A DNA stretch of 64,000 nt from Alphaproteobacteria bacterium (GTDB lineage Bacteria > Pseudomonadota > Alphaproteobacteria > RF32 > CAG-239). A model generated the notes under the pieces. The model saw only the letters and a list, made by a program, of their open reading frames with translations. It did no database searches and was not told the DNA's origin. The position numbers were made by a program, and so were the translations under genes. The stretch lies in NCBI GenBank assembly GCA_028706255.1, contig JAQWBS010000001.1, positions 263,411 to 327,410 of the forward strand. The letters are read 5' to 3'. Positions 6,019 through 15,800 of this stretch are shown piece by piece. Each line of letters starts with the position of its first letter. Positions within the stretch are counted from its first letter, which is position 1.

Positions 6019-7321
6019 CTTCAGCCCTCGTGAAATTGTATCAGAACTAGACCGCTTCATCATTGGGCAACAAGATGCCAAAAAAGCCGTTGCTATTGCA
6101 CTTCGTAACCGCTGGAGAAGAATGCAACTTCCCGAACAATTGAAAGAAGAGATTGTTCCTAAAAACATTTTGATGGTCGGACCAACAGGGGTTGGTAAAA
6201 CAGAAATATCTCGTCGCTTAGCAAAACTTGCAAAAGCGCCTTTCATCAAAGTTGAAGCCACAAAATTCACCGAAATTGGTTATGTTGGACGTGACGTTGA
6301 GTCAATCATCAGAGATTTGCTCGAAATTTCCATTGCCACCGCCAAAACAGAAATGAAAAAAGACGTGGTTGCCAAAGCAGAGATTTCTGCGGAAGAAAGA
6401 ATCTTGGAAGCTCTTGTTGGCGTTTCCGCAAGTGAAGAAACAACGCAAAAATTCCGTAAAATGCTTCGGGAGGGCAAACTTGATGACAAAGAAATTGAAA
6501 TCAGTGTCATTGATGCCCCAACCAATTCAATGCCGACGTTTGACATCCCTGGAATGCCCGGTGCTTCAATGGGAATGATTAGCATTGGCGACATCTTCGG
6601 CAAAGGCATGGGAGAAAAATACAAAACAAAAAAAATGACCGTTGCTGAAGCACAAAAAACAATCCTTGATGAAGAAAGCGACAAGCTTTTAGACAATGAT
6701 AGCATCATCAGTTTTGCGATTAAAAATGTTGAAAATAATGGCATTGTCTTCATTGATGAAATTGATAAAATTTGTGGCAGCGACACACGTCGTGGCGGAG
6801 ATGTTTCTCGTGAAGGCGTGCAAAGAGATTTACTTCCCTTAATTGAAGGCACAACCGTCACTACAAAACACGGCATGGTTAACACAAATCATATTTTATT
6901 TATCTGTTCCGGTGCTTTTCACCTTTCAAAACCATCAGACTTACTTCCAGAGCTTCAAGGACGTTTACCAATTAGAGTGGAACTCAAAGCCCTTACGCAT
7001 GAAGACTTTGTTCGCATTTTAACAGAACCAGAAGCAAACCTAATTGAACAATATATTGCTTTACTGAAAACCGAAAATTTTAACCTTTCTTTTGAAAAAG
7101 AAGCAATTGACAAATTAGCGGATATTGCGGTTGAAATTAACCAAAACGTTGAAAACATTGGGGCAAGAAGACTTCACACAGTGTTAGAACTTTTGCTTGA
7201 AGATATCAGCTTTAATGCTTCTGACACTGTAAATAAATCAGAAACAATAACAGCAAAATTTGTGGAAGAAAAATTGGCGAAATTCACTACCGCCAGCGAC
7301 CTTTCTAAGTTTATTTTGTAA
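6011..7321 (+). CDS. hslU: HslU ATPase subunit of the HslVU protease (ClpY)
   Basis: 436 residues. AAA+ unfoldase that caps HslV and threads substrates into it. Walker [10 protein letters not shown] at residues 57-65, a charged I-domain insertion in the middle (about 110-230), Walker B IVFIDEID near 245, and the conserved C-terminal tail SDLSKFIL that docks into and activates HslV. The start overlaps the hslV end, and the stop shares a base with the hemW start (TAATG), so hslV-hslU-hemW form a tight operon. Confidence 0.97.
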   Translation: MTNFSPREIVSELDRFIIGQQDAKKAVAIALRNRWRRMQLPEQLKEEIVPKNILMVGPTGVGKTEISRRLAKLAKAPFIKVEATKFTEIGYVGRDVESIIRDLLEISIATAKTEMKKDVVAKAEISAEERILEALVGVSASEETTQKFRKMLREGKLDDKEIEISVIDAPTNSMPTFDIPGMPGASMGMISIGDIFGKGMGEKYKTKKMTVAEAQKTILDEESDKLLDNDSIISFAIKNVENNGIVFIDEIDKICGSDTRRGGDVSREGVQRDLLPLIEGTTVTTKHGMVNTNHILFICSGAFHLSKPSDLLPELQGRLPIRVELKALTHEDFVRILTEPEANLIEQYIALLKTENFNLSFEKEAIDKLADIAVEINQNVENIGARRLHTVLELLLEDISFNASDTVNKSETITAKFVEEKLAKFTTASDLSKFIL

Positions 7322-8394
7322 TGGGCAACTTCGGAATTTACATTCATTGGCCTTTTTGCTTGAGCAAGTGTCCTTATTGCGACTTTTTCAGTCAGATAAG
7401 TAAAAACACTTCTCAAGCAGAAATCATTGAAGCATATATAAAAGACCTCAATTTTTATCATCAGATGACAAAAGAAAAAACCGTCACCAGCATTTTCTTT
7501 GGAGGTGGAACGCCTTCTTTGATTGAGCCTCAAAATATTGAAAGGCTTATCAACCACATCAAAAAGAAGTGGCACACTGCGGATAATGTTGAAATTTCTC
7601 TTGAGGCAAATCCAAACACAAATCACCCAAATATGTTTCAAGATTTGAAATCTGCGGGAATTAATCGCCTTTCTCTAGGGATTCAATCTCTCAGGGAAGA
7701 AGATTTAAAATTTCTTGGACGAACACACAATGCAAAAGAGGCTTTTCAAGCAATTGACGAGGTTCTAAACACGTTTAATAATCATTCAATGGATATGATT
7801 TACGCCCTCCCTCATCAGCAACTTAACAATTGGGAACATGATTTAGAAAAAGTCACCAATTTTGGATTTAAACATATTTCGCTTTATCAATTAACCATCG
7901 AAGATGGAACTGTTTTTGCCAAGCAAAAAATGAAACTCATGGACGATGAACAGGCAATTGAGATGTATAATCTCACGACAGATATTTTGGCGGATAATGA
8001 TTATAATCGTTATGAAATTTCTAATTTTTCAAAGCCTAAATTTGAATGTCGCCATAATCTGCTTTACTGGCAAGGCGATGACTATGTTGGAGTCGGAAAA
8101 ACCGCTCATGGCAGAATTGGCTTAAAAGCAACCACACATCGTCGAAAGATTGAATCTTTAACAACTATTGAGCGTGCTGAAGAGCTTATCATGATGGGAC
8201 TTCGCCTACAAAGGGGAATAAACAAACAAAAGTTTGAGAAAATTTGCGGACTAAATTTTGATAAATTCATCGCCACTAAATCCATTCCAACACTTCTTCA
8301 AGAAGGCTTGATAGAAAACACCAAAGAATCCTTCAAAACAACAAAGACAGGATTTCTCCTTCTAAATTACATCATTGAAAATATTGTGCCCTAA
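7321..8394 (+). CDS. hemW: HemW-like radical SAM protein (heme chaperone family)
   Basis: 357 residues. Radical SAM enzyme of the HemN/HemW family. CLSKCPYCDF near residues 13-22 carries the CxxxCxxC [4Fe-4S] motif; GGGTPS and EANPN follow in the usual places, and the C-terminal HemN domain is present. The size and N-terminus fit HemW, which delivers heme, rather than the longer HemN coproporphyrinogen oxidase; distinguishing them fully needs a profile. It is coupled to hslU. In many alphaproteobacteria this gene instead follows rdgB, so its place here is a rearrangement. Confidence 0.88.
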   Translation: MGNFGIYIHWPFCLSKCPYCDFFSQISKNTSQAEIIEAYIKDLNFYHQMTKEKTVTSIFFGGGTPSLIEPQNIERLINHIKKKWHTADNVEISLEANPNTNHPNMFQDLKSAGINRLSLGIQSLREEDLKFLGRTHNAKEAFQAIDEVLNTFNNHSMDMIYALPHQQLNNWEHDLEKVTNFGFKHISLYQLTIEDGTVFAKQKMKLMDDEQAIEMYNLTTDILADNDYNRYEISNFSKPKFECRHNLLYWQGDDYVGVGKTAHGRIGLKATTHRRKIESLTTIERAEELIMMGLRLQRGINKQKFEKICGLNFDKFIATKSIPTLLQEGLIENTKESFKTTKTGFLLLNYIIENIVP

Positions 8395-8396
8395 AA

Positions 8397-8417
8397 AAGG
8401 CCCCTTAAAGGGACCTT
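8397..8417 (-). terminator. Terminator between hemW and trx
   Basis: An 8-bp stem (AAGGCCCC/GGGACCTT, one G-T pair) is followed on the minus strand by six T; a weaker T tail exists on the plus strand. It mainly serves the leftward thioredoxin gene. Confidence 0.8.
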
Positions 8418-8432
8418 GAAACTTTTCACTGC

Positions 8433-8747
8433 TTATTTATAATTTTGAATCCAGCTCAATAAAGATTCTTTAGAATTTAAGCCAATTTTTGCATCAACTT
8501 GCTTGCCATCTTTAAATAAAATCAAAGTCGGAATACTTCTAATTCCGCAATCAGCAGCTGTTGTAGGAGCCTCATCAACGTTCATTTTAATGACTTCAGC
8601 TGTTCCACTCAAATCTTTTGCTGTTTCTTCCAAAATAAGTCCAAGCTGACGACAAGGGCCACACCATTCTGCCCAAAAATCAACCAAAACCAAACCTTTT
8701 TTATTCAAAACTTCGCTTTGAAACTCGTTATCTAAGATAGACTTCAT
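8433..8747 (-). CDS. trxA: Thioredoxin
   Basis: 104 residues from ATG 8747, chosen over the in-frame GTG at 8762 because AAGGA (8754-8758) spaces correctly to the ATG and the length is then canonical. The active site WCGPC has Cys29 and Cys32; DFWAEWCGPC, the cis-Pro loop SIPTLILFKDG and the terminal helix are all present. It reduces cytoplasmic disulfides. In related bacteria trx commonly lies right after addA; here an accessory island of about 4 kb on the opposite strand separates them. Confidence 0.95.
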   Translation of the reverse strand: MKSILDNEFQSEVLNKKGLVLVDFWAEWCGPCRQLGLILEETAKDLSGTAEVIKMNVDEAPTTAADCGIRSIPTLILFKDGKQVDAKIGLNSKESLLSWIQNYK

Positions 8748-8762
8748 AATTGTTCCTTTCAC

Positions 8763-9049
8763 GTTTTAATATTATCTCTATTGCCTAATATAGTATTTAA
8801 ATTTTGTTATTTAAATAGTTATTTAAAAAATAGTAATTGTTGTTAATATTTGAAACAAACCTAATTCCACCTATATTTTAATAAAAAATGAATATTAAAA
8901 ATATTAAAACTAAATAAATTTCTTTAATTTCAATATCTTCTAAATTTTCAACTAAAAATATAACTGATTATATAATTTTTTAATTTACTCAAATTTTCAT
9001 ATATGATATTATATAAAATATAACTAAAACAACTAACCAGAGAAAAGCC
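8763..9049. other. Very AT-rich spacer between trx and the cysteine-rich island
   Basis: A divergent intergenic region of nearly pure A/T with no open frame of note. It must hold the trx promoter (leftward) and the island promoter (rightward); TATTATATAAA near 9008-9018 is a plausible -10 region for the gene at 9050. Confidence 0.5.
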
Positions 9050-9898
9050 ATGTCAAAACGAACTAGAAAAACTTTCCTCACCTTTTTTTGCTGTATAATG
9101 ACTATTATTTTCATGGCACATAGCTTAAATGCAGGTGTATATTTCATCACAAAACCAGAAGGACAAGCCTTTGACAAAAGCAACAAACCATGTGTTCTAC
9201 AAGGCTATAAAATTAAACCTAGTGAATGTTTAGACGGTAGATCTCTTTTTGATAAATGCCCGACAGGAGAGTTTTATAGATCATGTCGATGTGACACAAG
9301 CCAATATCCATACAGCATCCTTAACTGCCAAATAGATAAATTAGCTGGCGAAAACTGCGCTTCCACATATTACGAAAAATGTGAATGTGACTTAGAAAAA
9401 TATAAATATAATGAAGAAAACTGTAAAAATGGCAGAGTTCTTGGTGGAGAAAGCTGTGACGATGTTAATTTCACACAGTGCAATTGTGGCAACGAATATA
9501 TCTATGACTCCTCAAACTGCCAAGCTCCTAAAGCACTCTCAGGCGATTCTTGTGGTGGAAAATATAAAGTGTGCCAATGTAATAACACCCTTTTCCCATA
9601 TAGCAAATGTGATTTCGGACACAATGGCGACACTTGCACAGATAGCAGAGGAACTTTCTATCAAGAATGTAAAGCAGCAACTTGCCCAGCAGGCACTGTT
9701 GACCCAACGACTTATTTTGATGGTAAACTTTCATCCATTATCAATGTTGCAGCTTATTCAACGGTTATCAACGGAAAAACTTGTGTAACTCTACCAACAT
9801 GTGAAAGTTTTAACTTCAACAACACAAGAACATGTGTTGGACAAGATATTTTGAGATGTCCTTTCGACTTATCAAAAATCTATTGCCACTATAATTGA
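9050..9898 (+). CDS. Secreted cysteine-rich repeat protein
   Basis: 282 residues, family not recognised. An N-terminal signal peptide (RKTFLTFFCCIMTIIFMAHSLNA, cleavage near residue 28) implies export. The mature part is cysteine-rich and built of about four repeats of the form CxC-x5/6-(F/Y)xY-x4-C-x6/7-L-x-G-x-x-C (for example CRCDTSQYPYSILNC and CECDLEKYKYNEENC). Near the C-terminus CPFDLSKIYC matches a motif in the next two proteins. The spacing suggests disulfide-stapled repeats at the cell surface or in the periplasm. First gene of a rightward island; no enzyme motif is visible. Confidence 0.75.
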   Translation: MSKRTRKTFLTFFCCIMTIIFMAHSLNAGVYFITKPEGQAFDKSNKPCVLQGYKIKPSECLDGRSLFDKCPTGEFYRSCRCDTSQYPYSILNCQIDKLAGENCASTYYEKCECDLEKYKYNEENCKNGRVLGGESCDDVNFTQCNCGNEYIYDSSNCQAPKALSGDSCGGKYKVCQCNNTLFPYSKCDFGHNGDTCTDSRGTFYQECKAATCPAGTVDPTTYFDGKLSSIINVAAYSTVINGKTCVTLPTCESFNFNNTRTCVGQDILRCPFDLSKIYCHYN

Positions 9899-9913
9899 TT
9901 AAGGAGTAAGAAC

Positions 9914-10612
9914 ATGAATGTTACATATAAATATAGCTTTCCGGCAGTCTTAGGAACGACATTCTTTGTTCCACTCTCATCTGCTAATGCTGCTTATTCT
10001 TGTAGTGATATGGGATATAATATGACGGCTTCAGATTGTAGCAGTGAATATGTTAAATGTCCTTTTGACTTATCAAAAGTCTATTGCGTCAAGAAAGTTA
10101 TTCCAAAGACCTGTGCTGACTATGGATATATCACAACACAACCAACTGGAAAATATTGCACCTCTGTTTCAATTGATGGTCTTGATTGTTACGTTAATGA
10201 CTGTAAGACTGACTATTGTGAAAGATATAGTGGACATTATGCGGCTGTTCCTTCAGGACAATCATGCGCTCAACGAACAGTCAATGGACTAAATTGTTAC
10301 TACAATTGCGTTACTGTTGTTCAAACTTGTGAAAATGCAGGATATTTAACAGAAGAACCTTCTGGAAAATCTTGTACCTCTGTTTCTCTTGATGACGGAA
10401 CAATTTGTTATGATCCAAACAATTGCACAAATAGCAGTGGTGGAGGAACAACACCAATGACCGAAGCGCAATGTTTAGCAAAATATTCTCAATATGTCTT
10501 TAATTATTGTGGCACAAACTGTCATGGTCCTGGCTACGAATATGACTCAAGAATTCCAACAGAGTGCCGCTTTAGTGGTTTGGAAAGCTGTTTCTGTTCT
10601 TCTTGGCATTAA
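9914..10612 (+). CDS. Cysteine-rich exported protein, tandem copy 1
   Basis: 232 residues, unknown function. The start MNVTYKYSFPAVLGTTFFVPLSSANA resembles a signal peptide with a weak basic region. The mature part has many cysteines in loosely repeated units (KCPFDLSKVYC, then CADYGYITTQPTGKYC, CERYSGHYAAVPSGQSC and CENAGYLTEEPSGKSC: C-x3-GY/H-x-x-x-x-P-x-G-x-x-C). A Ser/Gly-rich linker near residue 175 leads to a C-terminal CFCSSWH tail. AAGGAG lies before ATG. It is 15 bases after the previous gene and clearly a duplicate of 10636-11355. Confidence 0.75.
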   Translation: MNVTYKYSFPAVLGTTFFVPLSSANAAYSCSDMGYNMTASDCSSEYVKCPFDLSKVYCVKKVIPKTCADYGYITTQPTGKYCTSVSIDGLDCYVNDCKTDYCERYSGHYAAVPSGQSCAQRTVNGLNCYYNCVTVVQTCENAGYLTEEPSGKSCTSVSLDDGTICYDPNNCTNSSGGGTTPMTEAQCLAKYSQYVFNYCGTNCHGPGYEYDSRIPTECRFSGLESCFCSSWH

Positions 10613-10635
10613 TTTAGATTTTAAGGAGTACGACA

Positions 10636-11355
10636 ATGAATGTCACATATAAATATAGCTTTCCAGCAGTCTTAGGGACAACTTTCTTCGTTCCACTTTC
10701 GTCTGTTAATGCGACAACCCCTTCATGTAATGATATGGGTTATACAATGGCAACAACCGATTGTAATAACAGCGAAGAAATTGTTAAATGTCCTTTTGAC
10801 TTATCAAAAGTCTATTGTGTTAAGAAAGTCATTCCAAAGACCTGTGCTGACTATGGATATATCACAACGCAACCAACTGGAAAATATTGCACCTCTGTTT
10901 CAATTGATGGTCTTGATTGTTACGTTAATGACTGTAAGACTGACTATTGTGAAAGATATAGTGGACATTATGCGGCTGTTCCTTCAGGACAAACATGTAC
11001 CCAACAAACAGTCAATGGCCTGAATTGTTACTACAATTGCGTTACTGTTACTCAAACTTGTGAAAGTGCAGGATATTTAACAGAAGAACCTTCTGGAAAA
11101 TCATGTCCTTCTGTTTCTCTTGATGACGGAACAATTTGTTATGATTCAAACAATTGTACAAATAGCAGCAGCGGTAGTGGTGGAACAACGCCGATGACTG
11201 AAGCCCAATGCTTATCAAAATATTCTCAATATGTTTGGAATAGATGTGATTCCCACTGTATTTCTGGAGCAACAGAAGTCTATGACAGCAATATTCCAAC
11301 AGAATGTAGATTTCCAAGTCTTCTTAGCTGTGACTGTTTAGGTTCTTGGCTTTAA
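10636..11355 (+). CDS. Cysteine-rich exported protein, tandem copy 2
   Basis: 239 residues, close paralog of the preceding gene: same signal peptide, same KCPFDLSKVYC motif and same run of C-x3-GY-x4-P-x-G-x-x-C units, with differences mainly right after the signal peptide and at the C-terminus. Across about 160 bases in the middle (10099-10262 versus about 10830-10993) the two copies differ at a single synonymous base, so they were duplicated recently or kept alike by gene conversion. The start has AAGGAG upstream. Confidence 0.75.
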   Translation: MNVTYKYSFPAVLGTTFFVPLSSVNATTPSCNDMGYTMATTDCNNSEEIVKCPFDLSKVYCVKKVIPKTCADYGYITTQPTGKYCTSVSIDGLDCYVNDCKTDYCERYSGHYAAVPSGQTCTQQTVNGLNCYYNCVTVTQTCESAGYLTEEPSGKSCPSVSLDDGTICYDSNNCTNSSSGSGGTTPMTEAQCLSKYSQYVWNRCDSHCISGATEVYDSNIPTECRFPSLLSCDCLGSWL

Positions 11356-11367
11356 TTAGGAAAAACA

Positions 11368-12141
11368 ATGTTAACTGATCTCCAAATAAAAGACATTGCC
11401 GCTATTCTTCTAAAAAACAATAGCACCCTTTGTTCTGAAGTTTTTAGAGCAGATAATTTTGTAAAGAAAGAAATTCGTGAAAAGATTTTAGAAATCGCCA
11501 ATTTTCACCTCGAAAAGATATCATCCTTTATGGTTGGATTTGAAGTTGAAGATATTGTTTTATGTGGTGGAATAACTGGCCATATTTATAATGATTACAC
11601 AGACATTGACGTTTGCATCATTCTCAAACACCAAACACTTGATAAAGATAGTGCTTACTTAAAAGAAATCTTAAAAAAACTCAATTCAACCCTTTCTAAC
11701 ATCATGCAACCTGTTCGGATTTACAGTCGAAGGATTGACATTGGAGTTATCAATTATCTAGATCAAGGTTCAGGAACATATTCTTTATTGAAAAATGAAT
11801 GGCTTTCTAAACCACTTTATCGCAAATTTCCATTCACAATGAAAGAATTTGTCCTTGGATATATGGAATATGAACAAGAAATTGATCAATTTATGATTGG
11901 GCTAGAAAAACTTTCCTCAAATTTTTTAACCGCTCAAAGTTGCCAAAAAGCAGAAAGATATCTTTTACAACTCAAAGAAAAAACGCTTAAAGAAAAAAGC
12001 AAAAGCGAAGAAAAAGAATATGGCTTAAAAACAAACTTCTATCGCTTTTTTGCAAAGAGTGGAAAGCTTGAAGAAATTCGTAACTATATTGCCGATTCTT
12101 ATAGTCATATCGTTAATGTTTTGGAGAAAAGAGATGAATGA
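11368..12141 (+). CDS. Nucleotidyltransferase-fold protein 1
   Basis: 257 residues. The central part fits the polymerase-beta-like nucleotidyltransferase fold: CGGITGHIYNDYTDIDV holds the GG (67-68) and paired Asp79/Asp81, and RRIDIGV supplies a third acidic residue (Asp124). A GTYSLLKNEWL motif follows, shared as GVYSILNEKWV by the next gene; from memory similar sequences occur in phage-encoded predicted nucleotidyltransferases. The C-terminal third is helical and charged. Substrate unknown. It overlaps the next gene by 8 bases and starts 12 bases after the cysteine-rich pair, so it belongs to the same island transcript. Confidence 0.65.
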   Translation: MLTDLQIKDIAAILLKNNSTLCSEVFRADNFVKKEIREKILEIANFHLEKISSFMVGFEVEDIVLCGGITGHIYNDYTDIDVCIILKHQTLDKDSAYLKEILKKLNSTLSNIMQPVRIYSRRIDIGVINYLDQGSGTYSLLKNEWLSKPLYRKFPFTMKEFVLGYMEYEQEIDQFMIGLEKLSSNFLTAQSCQKAERYLLQLKEKTLKEKSKSEEKEYGLKTNFYRFFAKSGKLEEIRNYIADSYSHIVNVLEKRDE

Positions 12142-12886
12142 AGAACTTATAAAAATTCCTCTCAGAGATTTCATTGTTGAACTCATCACACCAAAACAAA
12201 CTTTAGATATGAGAGTTTTTGATGACAACGGAATCATGCACCCAAAACTAAAAGATAAAATCTTAAGACGTTCAGATTTCTTAGTAAACAAAACCATCAG
12301 AGATATTAAAAACATTGAACGAACAGATGTTGTTTTGGTTGGTTCGTCAGCCTCATATTTTTATAAGCAAAACTCAGATCTTGACGTTGCCATTTTTGCA
12401 GAAAACACAGGGTGTGATTTTATAGCTAAAGATGCTGATAATCTGGGAACTTTTTTATCATACTTAACCAACGATTTTTATAAAAAATATCGCCAATTTT
12501 CCATTGATGGTCAATATTTAGATATGAAACTTCGTTCTGTCTTAAGAGATAGAATGGGCGTTTATTCCATCTTAAATGAAAAATGGGTCAGAGAAGCCAG
12601 AAAAGACGTTGTTAAAGACATTGATGCAGATGATTTGATGAATAAATATTATCTCAACGTTGAAGAACTAGATATCTTCTTGAATAAAATTAAATACAAT
12701 GAAAATGACGTCGCTTCTCTTGAAGAATGTAAAAGAATCAATGAAAAATTTAAAGACAGCATTTTGAACATCAAAAGTGTTGAAGAATATCTCATCTTTA
12801 AATTAATGAAAATCCCATTGAAAGACCTTAACAAAATCTATCAAAGAGAACTCGCAAAATCATTTTCTCTAGAAATTGAACTATAA
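12134..12886 (+). CDS. Nucleotidyltransferase-fold protein 2
   Basis: 250 residues from ATG 12134, chosen because GGAGA lies just upstream and the overlap with the previous stop suggests coupling; a longer in-frame extension to 12050 lies inside the previous gene. VVLVGSSASYFYKQNSDLDV carries the GSS (70-72) and Asp82/Asp84, and YLDMKL the third acidic residue (Asp130), so the active-site pattern is complete. It shares GVYSILNEKWV with its neighbour. The two look like diverged members of one family, perhaps a heterodimer. Its stop codon directly abuts the addA stop from the other strand. Confidence 0.65.
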   Translation: MNEELIKIPLRDFIVELITPKQTLDMRVFDDNGIMHPKLKDKILRRSDFLVNKTIRDIKNIERTDVVLVGSSASYFYKQNSDLDVAIFAENTGCDFIAKDADNLGTFLSYLTNDFYKKYRQFSIDGQYLDMKLRSVLRDRMGVYSILNEKWVREARKDVVKDIDADDLMNKYYLNVEELDIFLNKIKYNENDVASLEECKRINEKFKDSILNIKSVEEYLIFKLMKIPLKDLNKIYQRELAKSFSLEIEL

Positions 12887-15800
12887 GCTTTCAATTTTCA
12901 TCAAGTCAGCAATATCCGTCCATAAGATATAGGTTTCAATTTGCTTTTGAGGATAAATTTTTGCCAGCAATTGCTGATAAGCTTTGAGCTGTTTAAGATA
13001 AATTTGCGGAACATCCTTAAGCACTTTTGCTGCTGGACGATTCGTTTTGAAATCAACAATCATCACCTTGTCTTCTAAAACAATTAGCCTATCCATTTGT
13101 GCGGAAATAATTTTACCGTCAACTTCACCCATAATTGGCACTTCTTCAAAAGAATTTTCTCCAAACAAAACAGCAAAAGCCTCTTGTTCAAAAAGTTTTG
13201 AAACTTCCTCAAAAATTCTATCTCTCTGTGCTTCAGAAAAGTCATGCGCATTCTTTTGTAAAAACTCTTTCGTCACCTGAAGTCTTTTTTCAGGAGAAAT
13301 ACTAGGTAAAAACTGTAAAAGTTTATGAATAACAATGCCTCGACGATAGCGATTTTCACCAGTAGAACTCATTGGCGATAGTAAAACTTCTTCATCTGCC
13401 TCATCTTCCTGTCTGGAAGGAGCATAAGGCTTTGCTAGAGGACTTTCAGCCTCAGCTGGCGAACTTATCCAGCTAAAAGAAGGATAAGAAGCTTCTTGCG
13501 CCTTTTCTTGAGTTTTTTCAGAAACTGGAATTATTTGCGGATTCTCATAAACAAAAACATCTTCTTTCTTTTCTGAAATCTCCGCAAATTTTCTTTCCAG
13601 AAGTGTATACCAAGATTCTTCTCCTGCTTTGCCATTTTTTGCATAACCACAAAGACAAAGCCTGTCTTCCGCTCTAGTTAATGCCACATAAAGCAACCGA
13701 CGATATTCCTCAAGGCTTAACTCATTTTCTTTCGCTTTAATCCCTTCACAAACATCTTCATAATCTTTTGCACTTAATGGATAATAAAACAAATCTTCCC
13801 AAAGCATACTGCTATTACGGCTCATACGCACAACTCTGACAGTGTCTGGCAGAATAACAATTGGTGCTTGTAAGCCTTTTGAACCATGGACAGTCATAAT
13901 TCTTACAGCATCTAAATCGCTCTGCTCTTGCTCTCGTTTAATTTCAACATCGTCTTTCGAAATCCAGTTCACAAAATTTTGCAAATTTGGAATATGCTCT
14001 TGTTCAAAATGCAGAGTCAAATTCATAAACTCATCAATTCCCTCAAGCACTTCCCGTCCCATACGTTCGATAAATTTCTTTCGTCCATCAAGCTTGCTCA
14101 AAATAAAAGAATAAAACTCAAATGGACGACAAAAATCTAGCTTTGAAGTCAACTTTTGCAAGCTTTGATAAACAGATTGATATGCCTCATTCATACCCAA
14201 TCTTGCCCAAAGAGAAAGCTTTCCTCTGCCACAACAAAGCTCCATTAAATCATCATCAGTCAACCCAAACAAAGGCGATTTTAAAACCGTTGCCAAAGTC
14301 AAATCATCTGTTGGTAACAGAACAAATTTAGCAACTGCAATCAAATCTTGAATGGCAATTTGCTCAAGGAGTTTAATTTTATCAACGCCAGCAATATTCA
14401 CATCTAAATTTTTACATTCTCGAACGAGCGTTTCCACAAAACTATTTCTTCTTTGAACCAAAACCAGAAAATCTTTATAACGAATAGGTCTATTTTGAGA
14501 AACAAGAAGCTCCTCTCCTTCAACCATTTTTTTAATTTGCGATGCAATTTTTCTGGCAAGAAGCACTTGCTCAGATTCTTGTCCCACACGTCGAGTTGGC
14601 AATTGCCATTTATTTTCTTGTGCAATTTCTTCTTTGCTTCTCTTGACCGCCTCAGGCATTGCCCAAAACTCAATTTTTCCACCATCTCCTAAACGAAATG
14701 GGTTATGTGTAATTTCTTCACCTTCTAAAACAACGCCTTTTGCAGCTTGTTCATCTTTGAATAAATGATTAACCAAATCGAGAATGGTTGAGGTCGAACG
14801 GAAAGAAACGGCAAGCCGAACATTCTCAAAATCTGCAATACGTTGCTCATAAAAGGCTTTAGACTTTTCAAACTCTCTTGGATCAGCTCCTTGGAAGCTA
14901 TAAATTGATTGCTTTCTATCTCCCACCGCAAAAATCGTTCTTTTTTGATGTCTTGCCCCTTCTCCAGAAAAAAACTCTGATGTAATCGACTTAACAATTT
15001 CCCACTGGTCAGGTGAAGTATCTTGAGCTTCATCAATCAAAACATGATCAACCCCACCGTCTAGCTTAAATAAAACCCAATCTGCAACAGAACTTCTTTG
15101 CAATAAGTTTTTAGTTAAAACAATTAAGTCTTCATAATCCATTTTTGAGTGGTCATGCTTATATTTTGTATATTTTCCAATCAAATCTTCAGCCAAAAGC
15201 AGAACCGCTTGTGTTGACTTAAAAACCCGCAAAGATTTAAGTCTTTTTTCAAAAGCTAAAATCTTTTCTGCCTCACCTTCAAAAACTTCTATCAAGTCAG
15301 GGAAAAAAGCAACTGCTCCGTTTCCTCTTGCACCACCTTTTGCTCTAACTTTTTCTTTGTCTGTTAAAAAGAAAGTTTTATATTCAAAATAACTTTCAAG
15401 GGTGAAAGGCTTCTCCAAAAAAGTAGCCAACCTTAAAGCCGTTTCAACATCGCTCGGAGAACTATGTTCCCATGCAGACATAATTTTTTGCAAAATAGGA
15501 CGGTCAATTTTTTGAACAAAGCTTAAAATTTGTTCTGCTTCTTCTCGTTCATCAACAATGGTTAAGCGTTCTTTAAGCAGCGAAATAATCTCTGTCAAAT
15601 TATTTTCAAATCGCAAAAACATCTGCGAGATTTCACTACGATTCGCCGTAATTGAATTCATAATTTCAGGGAAAGAATATTCACTGACATGCTTGGTTAA
15701 AAACATCAAGGCTTGCGCCACAGAACTTTCAGGGTTTCCTTCAATATATGAAATGAGATTACTCTTAATTTCTCCCAATGCCTCCTTAGAAGCTCTCTCA

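Noticed and set aside
11368-12886. Type IV toxin-antitoxin (AbiEii/AbiEi) pair
   Set aside because: Both proteins have a nucleotidyltransferase-type active site and neither has the AbiEi winged-helix pattern, so the pair does not fit; kept as nucleotidyltransferase-fold proteins.
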